This document shows, one piece after another, positions 1 to 9,493 of a DNA stretch of 64,000 bases (its first letter is position 1; each line of letters begins with the position of its first letter). Source of the stretch: Sclerotinia nivalis. Taxonomy: Eukaryota > Ascomycota > Leotiomycetes > Helotiales > Sclerotiniaceae. Made by a program: the position numbers and the translations under genes. Under the pieces are notes generated by a model. The model did not search any database, had not been told where the DNA came from, and was given only the letters and a program-made list of their open reading frames with translations. The stretch spans positions 6,572,001-6,636,000 of the forward strand of contig JAPEIS010000001.1 of the NCBI GenBank assembly GCA_029531795.1, written 5' to 3'.

Positions 1-416
1 TTCGTTCAAATTATTATATTCCCAATATATTCCTCTTTTTTCAATATGATCAACTTGATTGATAATAGATATTCAAAAAAGGTATTCGTTGATCGTTCTT
101 TCGTTGACCGAAACAATATCCCAATTCGACTTTTATTATATCATTGCGAACTCCGTTTGGCAAATAGAAACATTATAAATATCATTATTGATTATTTTGT
201 AATGAATATAGCGATGGGATAATATAAAGAAACATAGTTATTCTTCGTTACAAAACTTTCTAAAGAAATTCCAGTTATTTTCGGGTTATTATAGTTATAA
301 TACTCTCATAACTCAGGAATTTGAAGTACTTGAACAAGATTTTACTTGAACGATTGTTTTTCAAAAAAGTTTTATCAATAATTTGAGAACAAACTAAACT
401 TTGAAGAAGGGGGTAC
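1..416. other. AT-rich unassigned sequence at window edge
   Basis: Stops occur in all frames and no protein motif could be read on either strand. Its composition matches the decayed transposon block to the right. It could be the continuation of the LINE beyond the Copia insertion, but I could not confirm that by reading it. Confidence 0.4.
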
Positions 417-715
417 TATTACAGATTCATAACCTGTTCCTAATTGTCACGGGTTCGTAACCCGTTCCTAGCTAGTCTGCATGGCTGCCTAAGGCACCCA
501 TCCCCCATATAGTTGGCGCTCTTCCTAGCACCTTCTTCCTTCTTCGTAGAATATCATCATATCTTAAAGCACCCTACCACCACCGTGATACTAATTAATC
601 TACATAATTGCTTAAAGCATCTATCCTCTATATAATCAATGCTCTTTCTAATACCTTTTTCCTTCTTCGTAGAATATCATTATATCTTAAAGCACCCTAC
701 CACCACCGTGATATA
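417..715 (+). repeat. LTR-like fragment with an internal tandem duplication
   Basis: Two similar stretches lie head to tail at about 489..586 and 610..708, sharing a long block from the TTCTTCGTAGAATATCAT segment to CCACCACCGTGATA. They differ mainly by C/T and G/A, and the second copy is more AT-rich, which is what RIP-type decay produces. The start near 437 (TGTCACGGGTTC) resembles the minus-strand end at 5597 (TGTTACGGGTTC). The two therefore look like related LTR termini in opposite orientation. The exact element limits are uncertain. Confidence 0.45.
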
Positions 716-1611
716 TATAATCAAAGGAATTATCGAAAGAGAGAATTATTTTAATAATGATTTTGTTTTGAATAATATAATATTAATTCTTGATTTTTAT
801 ATCAATATCGTTTTAGAGGTTCGATTGTTAAAAATTGATGTATGGTATTTTGAATATAATTATATTCTTTATAAAGAAGATCTTTCAAATAGTATTGTAA
901 TGTATCATGAGATAGTACGATCACGGAGCATGTTGAAGGGATCGGAGAGAAGATGGTTATAGTGAAGTGTTTAGAGTTAAAGTGTGTTTTGAATGAGAAT
1001 TGTATTGAATGATTTGTTTTCGATCTTAAGGATTGTGGATGGTATATATAGACTTAATAGAAGTTATCTAATCGATAAAAAGCATCAATTAGGTTAGGCT
1101 TCGATCTGTATAATATCAGAAGAGAATTGACGATTATAAAGATCGATAAGATCTAGAAGAATCTGATAATTAATACAAAATGAAGGGTTTAATAATTGTA
1201 GAGTATAAAATAATCATAGATTATCAGTTATATAAATCAGGTATTATATGATTATTTATAATACACTCTTTAGATCGAGAATCGATTTGTAATAACAAGG
1301 AAAGATTGTAAAGAGTAATGATTAATCAAATATAAAATATAGATTTTGATAATATATAAGTATCGATTTTGAGCGATTTCGATTGAAATTAGTGGCATGG
1401 TTCAATTTGGTCGATTAATTGATCAAATTGATCAAATTGATTATTTCGTGATTATATCGATAAGGTTGATCTATTGATTATATTGGTTATTCCGAATATT
1501 GATCATTTGGATAGAATTGATTGTTTTAGTTGTATTGATCAATTGATATAAAGAAATGAATATAAGTTGTAATATACTGATCGATTTGATTAATATAGTT
1601 GGTTTTGATTA

Positions 1612-1731
1612 ATAGTAACGAATTAATTGGTGTAGTATATATATATAATCAAATTTTATCAATTTTGTATAGTATTATAATAGTGTTTTATTTGTATAAG
1701 TATAATGTAATAGATAATTCGTAATTAATAT
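1612..1731 (+). repeat. Diverged direct repeat, copy 1
   Basis: This stretch of about 120 bp has a diverged partner at 2260..2377. The copies share AATTAATTG, a TATATATATA run, ATCAATTT.GTATAG.ATTAT and GTAATAGATAAT-like segments. It lies downstream of the Copia RNase H, so it could be part of a degraded LTR or 3' region. Confidence 0.5.
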
Positions 1732-1934
1732 AATCGAATTAATCAAATAATACAATGAAGTTTCGAAAAGCCCGATAAGATTCGAAAAAGGAGAGTATAA
1801 TCAAAAAGATCTGAAATATAAATTATCTTATTCTTTACCTTGTAGTTTAATAATTGTGGTGATTATTAAGATGATATTTTTGAGGTAATCTATATCTTAA
1901 TGGCTGTTGTATAAAAGTGAACTAGGAGTATCTT

Positions 1935-1981
1935 GATCGTATATCAATTTCGACGAAATTTGTTTGTATATTTATACGATC
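1935..1981. repeat. Imperfect palindrome, copy 1
   Basis: GATCGTATA at the left end is answered by TATACGATC at the right end, with about 30 bp between. A second copy with the same arms lies at 2060..2105. The function is unknown. It could be a degraded terminal structure or a small inverted-repeat insertion. Confidence 0.5.
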
Positions 1982-2059
1982 GATTAGTAGATGGATCATA
2001 TCTTGTAGTCAGTATTATATAGAACATTAATCGTATTAAAATGGACAAAGGAGGCTTTC

Positions 2060-2105
2060 GATCGTATATTGATTTAATAAAATTCATTCGTAAATATATA
2101 CGATC
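2060..2105. repeat. Imperfect palindrome, copy 2
   Basis: It has the same GATCGTATA / TATACGATC arms as 1935..1981, with a similar centre. Both copies fall between the two diverged direct repeats of this region. Confidence 0.5.
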
Positions 2106-2259
2106 GGTTTCCTGTCTAGTTTTGAATAGTATTACTTTTATACTAAGGATTGAAAGGATGAGAGATATCGAAAAATTAAAATAAAAAATAATAAAAAGAA
2201 TCGGTAATGAATTAAATAGCTTTTATTCTATTATAGATTTGAATAGAAGGATATTGTAA

Positions 2260-2377
2260 TAATAATTATGAATTAATTGATGATATATATATATACAAGT
2301 AAATTTCATCAATTTAGTATAGGATTATGATAGTATTAAGTTCGAAAGTGTATAATGCAGTAGATAATCTGTAATTA
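2260..2377 (+). repeat. Diverged direct repeat, copy 2
   Basis: This is the partner of the repeat at 1612..1731, in the same orientation and about 650 bp away. Differences are largely C/T and G/A transitions plus small indels, consistent with RIP-type decay of an original duplication. Confidence 0.5.
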
Positions 2378-2554
2378 TTCTTATTTAATCTTTGTAATCC
2401 TGTTGTTAATATTCTATAGGTTCAGGAGAAAATGGAAGTATTCGAACTTTTGTTGTATAAGGTTCTTGGTAAATCTGTTGGCCGTTATATTAGCAGTTGA
2501 AAGGTAGATTATATAAAAGCTTCCTTTTGAATATTCCTATTGCAATTATATATT

Positions 2555-3370
2555 CTATATATCGATATATCTGAGCTTTGTAATGATTCGTTTGTTCTCA
2601 TTAATCACTAGTTTGATTATTTGTTGGTTATTATAGAATATTGATATAGGTTTTTTCATTGCAAAATCGATTTCCTTTAGAAAATGTAGAGTTGCTATAA
2701 TTTCTTTTGATATACATTCAACATCGAATAATTCAGTTTCAATAGTAAAAGTAATCATAGTATTCTACTTAGATACTTTCTATACAATTAAACCACCGAA
2801 AAGGGATATTATGTATTCTTGGGATAATCTACAAGTATCAGGATCATCTGCGAAAAAAGTATCTAAAAAGACAAAAAGTTGTAATATCTGATTATCGCTG
2901 TATTGTATTACAAGAAACCTTGTATTCTAGAAATATTCAAAACAATGATTAATAGTTTTTATATATTCGATTGATGGATTGGTCAAGTAATAGTTTAATT
3001 GCGAGGTAGCGAATGAGACATTTATTCTTATTGTGATTGTAGTATATAAAACTGATTCTATTTTTTTCTGATACAATTTGATTATATATATAGGAGCTTG
3101 ATCTGAATTTTTCCGAAATACTATTATAAGAAACGATATATATACTGTTTCTTTTATTGCTTTAAATTTTTTAGCAATCTTCTCAATATATATATTATAA
3201 ATTAACTATAGTTTTTTCTTAAATCGATTACAAAGGATATATATTCCTAAAAATCATTTTGTATTTCCAAGATCACATAGCTTGTATACAGCTTTGATTC
3301 CTTCGATAATTTTCATGACAATTGATTCATTCTTCTTGTAATATATAATCTGAACGTTATTTACAAAGAA
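2555..3370 (-). pseudogene. Copia pol fragment: reverse transcriptase to RNase H
   Basis: Read on the minus strand, 3326..3366 encodes a degraded RT active-site box, with Asp codons changed to Asn (YVDD to FVNN) as expected from G-to-A change. A palm/thumb-like stretch follows, including FLGIYI and KLYQKKIESVLY motifs. The RNase H end, 2555..2758, is an open 67-codon segment with a KEIIATLHFLKEI helix, a YNNQQIIKLV box (usually DNQ.AI.L) and a final TKLRYIDI (usually TKHIDI). Several in-frame stops separate the parts. The order RT then RNase H, with integrase upstream, is that of Copia elements. It is non-functional. Confidence 0.7.
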
Positions 3371-5429
3371 TAGAATTATAATAGTATACTTTAGATTAAT
3401 ATAAAAATATAATTTCTTTTTATATTATATCAATCCTAGTTTTTCGAATATCCGAATGAAATCCCTGAACTATATTATAGGGAAATCTCGAAGATTATAT
3501 AATACTCGATTGATAATGATATATTTGTTAGGGATTTTGTAGTTATTAGAGAGATAATATACAATTGAGATATCAAAAGGATCATATAAAGTATTAATAA
3601 AGGTATTGATTATATTATATTATTTGATTTCGAGATCGTATTTAACAACGATTGCTATAACGATTCGAAATGATCGATCAACGAATGTAGTAGCATAAGT
3701 AATTTCAATTGTACTCTTAGTTTGAAGATCTTTTTGTATTATTAAACGAGAACAATAATGAATGATTAAATCTTGATTATTGTATTTATATATAAACATC
3801 CATTGAAAAAAAATCGGTTTTATAGATTCCGATTTAAAATCGATTTTATATTAAATATTTCTAACCTTAAAGTTATTAATCTCAAGATTGCAATCCTATT
3901 TGAATCAATATCCCATTTGGTGATCTTCTAATTAATAGTAAAAGCAGGGTAGTTTTGGAATTACAAAAATATGAATTCAAAGAAAAGGTATTGTTTGTAA
4001 TCTATAGATTGTAGACTAGATAAACGGCAATAATGATTTTATTTCAATTCCAGCAATGATTACATTATGAATTGTTACAAATTGAGAATATTCTTTTATA
4101 TCATCTATTCTAATTTGATTGGATTAGAAGGTAGAATGAAAGTTGTTGAAGTAGTTTAATTCCGATGAATTTGTTTTTTGTATGATGACGATTCCTATAT
4201 AGAATCCAGTGTTGAGATTATTTCCTTAATGGTATTGTTGTATATACAATTACCTTCGGATATGTATTAATTGCTTTGGGGTATGGTATTGAAAGAAAGG
4301 TGATTCCGATAGGTAATCGAATAATTGAAATTCAAATGGATTAATTTGAATTCTGGATATTTCAATTCTTATAAAGCAAACTCTCTTGAGTGTCCTCTCA
4401 AAATTATAAATCCGTGAATCCTTAATGAGCTTATCGAGAGACAATATAAAGTATAATAATCTTTCCGATGACTGGATTTCCTTTACAATATATTCTAATT
4501 GATTGTATCAATGTATTTGTTTCCTTTTGGAATATTGTAATTGATCGATTGAAGAAAGCTCTGAATTACTTTTGTATTTATTGTAAAGAACTTCGGTAGT
4601 ATGATTAGTAGATTCAAATTTTATATTTTTTATATCAATATATTCTACAAAATCGGGATTCGAATTATTGTTATGAGTATCCCCTTGAGTATCATTATTA
4701 TCTTTATCTGTGAGATATAGTTACCTCTTAATAACAGAATCAGTATTTCTGGTTTCTTCAATAAAAGAATCAATTAGTATTCATATATCTCTATTGTTTA
4801 TTCTATCGGTGTTATCTGAAGGATTAGATAAATTGGATAATCCTAGACCGGGTTCTATATTCTCATTATCATTTTTCAGATCTGTCTTTATCCTTGAGCC
4901 CAGTTCGTTTGTAAATGGTGGTGGATCTGAAGTATATTTGATAAATGAGTTCAGAGTTTTCTAATCAATGAAAATAGATAAATAGATGAAATCATTATAA
5001 TTATCCTTATATTAGATGATTGTTCTGTTCATTTCGATATAGTTTTGTATATCGAAGGCTTTTGTTAGTTGTTTGAACTTTTCTGTATTATGAATATCGA
5101 TTATTTGGTTAATGGAATCTATACAATAAATGAAATCTTTATTGAATGTAATGTTTCGAGTGATTATAACTTTATCGAGCTTGGATATCTATATATAGTA
5201 GATTAGTATACTTGGAATATAGCTTATCAAATACTTAATATATATTCGAGGATTGGTTTTATATTATCTTTTGTTGAATTCAGTTTTTTTATTCTTATTT
5301 AAAGGGTAGGCTTTATATTTGTATTTATAGATCTCATTTCAATTGGAATAGAGATCATTAGATATTTTCTTTGTGAGTAAAGGATTGTTTTTGCGAAGGT
5401 AGTTATAGAATTATATATCGAGTATCTCA

Positions 5430-5597
5430 TTTGGTATCACGGTAAGGGAAAAGGTATGTGTAGGTTTGATCTATTGTTGTACTACGAGGAGGAGAAGAAG
5501 GTCAAGGAGGTGACCTGACTATATAGAAGTGAGTGTATGCATGTGTGCCTAAGGCACACATGATCACGTGCAGGTGAAGAGAGATGAACCCGTAACA
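5430..5597 (-). repeat. Probable 5' LTR segment of the Copia-type remnant
   Basis: On the minus strand this begins TGTTACGGGTTC and contains the palindrome TGTGTGCCTTAGGCACACA, a TATATAGT stretch and a CTTCTTCTCC..CTCGTAG block, ending near CCGTGATACC. The same order of blocks is seen on the plus strand at 437..590. That suggests related LTR ends in inverted orientation. The segment is less AT-rich than its surroundings. Its inner boundary is approximate. Confidence 0.45.
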
Positions 5598-6309
5598 ATT
5601 GATTATATAGAATACTAAAAGGATTATTCGAGTATTGATCAATACGATCTTGTTTAAGAGTTTCAAATGTTCTTTTATTTGATTCGATATTGTAGAGTAT
5701 AAATTGTATTTTCTGATTCGATTAAACTACTAGGTTTCGATTATAAAATAGTACTTTTTGAGAATACAAATTATTGTTATTCGTTGAAGCAAGATTGAAA
5801 GGATATTTCGAGTAATCTTTTCAAACAAATATAGAGTATTTGTAATTGTAAAAGTTTTAGTCGATAATATCTGAATATAAAGTTTGAAATCAAGTTCTTT
5901 ATCGAAGTAAACTTTTAATTATCTTAATAGCTCTAGTTTTTCTGTAATGGAAAGATTTTTTGTATAGATATTAAAGTTTTCAATATTTCTTTTGAAATCT
6001 TTGAAAAAATAGATTAATTCAGATTTCTTTGAATCAAAAGTAATACCTTCTGATTTCCTTTAATTCAAAGCTTTCAGTATTTCCGATTGTAATTGATCAT
6101 AATTCGATTGTAAACTTGAAGAAAATACTATTAAAGTAATATCATCTATATATCTAAATCTTTGGATGGGATTGTTTAATCAAAACAAAGGGGCTATATA
6201 AAATATAAAAAAAATAAACGAAATCGAAAAATCTTATAATAAGCTATATTCAATATTGATACTAAGTTTAGTTTTGTTATCGAATCTGCATCTGTAAAAT
6301 ATTTGAAAC

Positions 6310-7310
6310 TCCATTAGTGATAATAGCTAGCTATTGTCCCTATTATTCTGTTTGTCTTAAAAATCGTAGGTCAATTTTTTTGTCATTGTTATCCTATTAT
6401 ATAAGTTTATTGTCTCTGATATTATATCATATAAGTCTATTATCCCTATTATTATATCATATAAATCTATTATCCTTATTATCATATCATATAAGTCTAT
6501 TATCTCTATTATCTCTATTATCCCTGTTGTCCTGATATTGTCCCGATATTGTCCCGATATTATTCTGATGAATTTTTTTTTTAAAAAAAAAAGCAATTCG
6601 AATTATTTGAATATTATTTATTTCAATTGGATTATCATTTATTATTATTTATATTAACTATTATACTAATTATTATATTAATTATTTACTTTATCGAATT
6701 TAATTTTTTTTGGAATCTCTCATCAATCACTTTACCATTGAACTATAGAATTATTATTGTTTGATAACACCGAGTACGATAAAAATGATTATAATGAAAA
6801 GAATGAAAAGAATGAAAAGAATGAAAAGAATAAAAAGAATGAAAAGAATGAAAAGAATAAATAGAACTTAAATAAAAAGAATGAAAAGAATAAAAAGAAT
6901 AAAAAGAAAATTATTAATATATTATCACTATTATTCTGATTTTATTCATATATAAAAATATATCATCACTATTATTCTGATTTTATTCATATATAAAAAT
7001 ATATCATCACTATTATCCTGATTTTATTCATATATAAAAACCTATTATAGCTATTGTCAAGCTTTTGTCGAGGCTTTAAATCTATTATAGCTATTATCAA
7101 ACTTTTATTCATATATAAAAATATATTATCACTATTATCCTGATTTTATTCATATATAAAAATATATTATTATTATTATCCTGATTTTATTCATATATAA
7201 AAATCTATTATAGCTATTGTCAAGCTTTTGTCGAGGCTTTAAACCTATTATAGCTATTGTCAAGCTTTTGTCGAGGCCTTAAACCTATTGTCCCGTTATT
7301 GTCCCGATTA
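6310..7310. repeat. Complex low-complexity/minisatellite block inside the LINE RT
   Basis: Several tandem arrays lie side by side. At 6390..6560 are units around TATTATATCATATAAGTC. At 6790..6910 there are GAATGAAAAGAATAAAA units. At 6915..7200 there are units of about 40 bp with TATTATCACTATTATCCTGA followed by TTTATTCATATATAAAAA. At 7030..7290 there are units with TATTATAGCTATTGTCAAGC then TTTTGTCGAGGC. The block falls between LINE RT motif A (about 7470) and the catalytic DD box (about 6150), so it is an insertion or expansion inside former coding sequence. Confidence 0.75.
6685..6752 (-). other. tRNA-like A-box/B-box segment, degraded
   Basis: The minus strand contains TAGTTCAATGG, a good match to the polymerase III A-box. 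About 44 nt downstream is AAATTCGATAAA, which resembles a mutated B-box GGTTCGANTCC. The spacing is right for a tRNA, but no acceptor stem closes. It could be a relic of a tRNA-derived SINE or a decayed tRNA gene. It sits inside the low-complexity block. Confidence 0.25.
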
Positions 7311-8265
7311 GCGTATATTAGCCAAATTAGCGAAATACTCTATCGTTGTCTTTATAAATATTTTGCAGATGTGATACAGATCGATCGTTTTATAGAGAAC
7401 GATTGAATCCAGCGAACTAGATTATCAAATCATTTTTGTTCTCTAAACTGAAGGATTAAGCGTTCTAGAAAAACGATATCAAAAGTGTCTTTGATATCTA
7501 TAATTAATAATATAGTTTTGAAGCTTGAATTCAAGGCTATTTCTATATTATATATAAAGCAGATTGTAAGATCGATAGATGACCAAAAAGGAAATGCTCC
7601 AAATTGTTATTTGATTAATACTTTAAGGATTATAGCAATCCAAGATATCTTTTTAATAATCAAATGTTCGAGATCTTTTTTTAGTATCGAAAGTAGAACT
7701 ATTGATCTGTAGGATCTGAGATTTGTATAATCTGATTTGTTTGGTTTTGGAATGATAATTACAATTACTGATCGAAAACATTTAGAGTGATAATCTATTT
7801 TAAAACATTTTTAGAAGAATTATAGGATATTAGATTCAATTTGTAGTTATACTAATTGTAGTATTTTGGTTAGGATTTCGTTTATATTAAACGTTATATT
7901 ATCTATATAAAGAATAGCAGTTTGTATATCTTGAATTGTAGTTTCCGGAAATGGAATAGAATAAGTAAAGATTATAAAGAAATTGAAAAGGATATCACCA
8001 ACTTCAATTATATTAATCAATAGATTATTGATAAGTAGATCTCTTTTAGTTTGGATTATTGTAATAAAAAAATGATCTAAAGGATCTATTAAAGAAGGAA
8101 TTCGATATATTCCAATTGATTGATATTATTTTGTTATTTTAAAGATATCTTTTATTTCCTTAATTGAATCAAGTTTAAAAAGTCAGAATTCCTTTTTCGT
8201 TTTCTTGATAACCTTTCGAAGATTCTGGAGAGTTATTCGTCCGATTTTCCTGGACAGCTGTTCGG

Positions 8266-8270
8266 CAGGC
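8266..8270. repeat. Target-site duplication of the Gypsy element, left copy
   Basis: CAGGC immediately precedes the left LTR and is repeated exactly at 14942..14946 after the right LTR. It marks an intact insertion with no later loss at either end. Confidence 0.9.
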
Positions 8271-8748
8271 TGTTACGCCGCTACAATCCTTTATCATTAA
8301 AAAATGATCAAGGGGCTTATAAAAAGATCGTGGTGATTTCTATTAAAGATCAAATAGGGGCTTGATGAGAATGAAAATATAATGATTGTATTGTATAGTA
8401 ACTATAATGTTTAAACTAATGATTGTTCTTGAGTACAAAGCTTTACAAATAAAGGAATTCATTTTGCTTATATAGACCTTCGTATTTAAAAGTCCTAGGA
8501 GTCCTCGAAGTTTTAGAAGCATTAGAAGCCTTCGAAACTTCAATACTCCAGGAGCGTTGGGAGTCTTCAAAACTCTAATGTTTCAGGAGTGTTAAAAGTT
8601 TTCGAAACTCTAATGCTTTATTATATGATTTGATACTAATATAATCTGTACTCGTTTGTTTCTACAATTACCTTAATCTAATACTAATTCGATCAAATCA
8701 TAATGTGTATTTATACAATCAATTATTATAAGATCCGTGATCGTAATA
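8271..8748 (-). repeat. 3' LTR of the Gypsy element
   Basis: It is 478 bp, the same length as the partner at 14464..14941. The inner end has changed from GTAACA to GTAATA by a C-to-T transition. It contains the tandem CTTCGAAACT/GGAGCGTT motif repeats also seen in the other LTR. Confidence 0.92.
8497..8625. repeat. Short tandem repeats inside the 3' LTR
   Basis: About four diverged units of roughly 36 bp combine a CTTCGAAACT-like block with an AATGCTCCAGGAGCGTT-like block. The same array appears in the 5' LTR at 14690..14815, so it predates the insertion. It may be part of the LTR promoter region. Confidence 0.65.
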
Positions 8749-8762
8749 CTATTCCCCATTTA
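8749..8762 (-). other. Polypurine tract of the Gypsy element
   Basis: The minus strand reads AAATGGGGAATAG directly before the 3' LTR. That is the expected position and composition for the plus-strand priming site of an LTR element. It places the antisense ORF at 8974..9447 inside the element. Confidence 0.7.
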
Positions 8763-8973
8763 AATTAAAGCTTATCTCAAGTTTATAAAGCAGAGCTATA
8801 TTCTAAAAAAAAATGTAAAATTCTTTTTTCCCATTATATCTTCCTCCAAAATTAAGAAATCTCTATTTTCCGTTTGAAAACGATCCAAACAGATTCTTCT
8901 GGTTCAATTTATCAATAATTGTAGAGTTGAAATATCTTCTTGTTCTTATTGTCGTAATGAAAAACTTCGCTAT

Positions 8974-9447
8974 ATGAAAGATGTTAATAATCCTCAACAT
9001 TCTCATTGTTCTGAATATATTCTGATTCGAATTCCCTACGATACCGAATTTCCTTTGGAAGAAGATTGGGATTGGGAAGTGTTTTGTATTTCGGATTGGG
9101 TTTCTCTAAATAAACAAGAAGAGAAATTAGATTGTAAAAAAAAAGAAGCGTTTGCTAAAATTTTGTGCTTGTGTAAACAAAAGAAATTCCTATGCGATTG
9201 TAGAAAGCGAATGGCCGATTGTAGCCTTAAATATTTGGATGAATTGGATGCTTTGAAAGAGAAAAAACGTTTAGCAAAAAAGCAAACGAAAAAGGAAAAA
9301 GCAGGCGGGAATACTCCCGGCCCTAGCAATACTCCATTCGATTTTTTGGAAAGTTTCGACCCTTCGTTTTTCTTGAATCCCTTTGATCCTTTCTGGGTAG
9401 ATCCGGATATCGTTGGTGGAACGCTTACAGCTTTTCAAAACAATTGA
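8974..9447 (+). CDS. Open antisense ORF inside the Gypsy element, Cys/His motif and coiled-coil-like, unknown function
   Basis: It has 157 codons from the first ATG. The frame is open back to about 8878, giving an upstream CSYC that pairs with HSHC (residues about 9-13 of the ATG form) as a possible zinc-binding C-X2-C..H-X2-C motif. The middle (residues about 50-110) is Lys/Glu-rich and helical looking. The tail is Pro/Phe/Asp-rich. It lies between the end of pol and the polypurine tract, opposite in strand to pol. Everything around it is riddled with stops, but this frame is not. Many Cys codons (TGT/TGC) sit in basic runs where CGT/CGC Arg would be natural, so it may have been hit by C-to-T change without gaining stops. 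Extra ORFs in fungal LTR elements are known as a class. I do not recognise a function, and expression is unproven. Confidence 0.5.
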   Translation: MKDVNNPQHSHCSEYILIRIPYDTEFPLEEDWDWEVFCISDWVSLNKQEEKLDCKKKEAFAKILCLCKQKKFLCDCRKRMADCSLKYLDELDALKEKKRLAKKQTKKEKAGGNTPGPSNTPFDFLESFDPSFFLNPFDPFWVDPDIVGGTLTAFQNN

Positions 9448-9493
9448 AATTCTTCCTAAATTCCCAAATGTTTTCTGAATATAGATAATCGAG

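Larger units (their letters stand above)
720..5597 (-). mobile_element. Copia-type LTR retrotransposon remnant
   Basis: On the minus strand, broken reading frames carry Copia-type pol motifs in the right order. There is an integrase-like tail near 4250..4444, a reverse transcriptase active site near 3326..3366 where FVNNVQIIYY stands for the usual YVDD box, and an RNase H segment at 2555..2758. Stops and frame breaks are everywhere, so the element is dead. The right end is placed at 5597, where minus-strand TGTTACGGGTTC begins and readable LINE sequence stops. The left end is not clearly resolved. Between 720 and 2554 I see only AT-rich sequence and the short repeats listed separately. Ty1/Copia assignment comes from domain order (integrase before RT) and RNase H style. 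Confidence 0.65.
5598..8265 (-). mobile_element. Tad-like LINE remnant, 3' part (reverse transcriptase)
   Basis: This is the minus-strand continuation of the LINE segment at 14947..15190, from which it is separated by the Gypsy insertion. Just after the junction it reads ACRTAVQE, then after a frame break LRKVIKKTKKEF with a stop where Trp is usual. RT motif A (IDIKDTFDIV) lies near 7450..7500. The FADD-type catalytic box appears as RYIDDITLI near 6130..6165, followed by thumb motifs. Near 5600..5700 is the 3'-terminal region, where LINE reading ends abruptly at the Copia junction. Frequent TGA/TAG for TGG and C-to-T changes show RIP-type decay. About 1 kb of simple repeats at 6310..7310 interrupts the palm. 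Family assignment (Tad/I-like endonuclease LINE of ascomycetes) rests on motif style. Confidence 0.75.

Noticed and set aside
639..962. Plus-strand ORF of 107 codons
   Set aside because: It lies in AT-rich decayed DNA over an LTR-like repeat, with Ile/Tyr/Asn-rich composition and no motif.
8343..8570. Minus-strand ORF in the Gypsy 3' LTR
   Set aside because: It is inside the LTR; the partner LTR does not keep it, so it is a chance frame.
9036..9329. Minus-strand ORF of 97 codons
   Set aside because: It is the shadow of the plus-strand ORF at 8974..9447 and is rich in Phe/Ser as expected from reading a Lys/Glu-rich gene backward.
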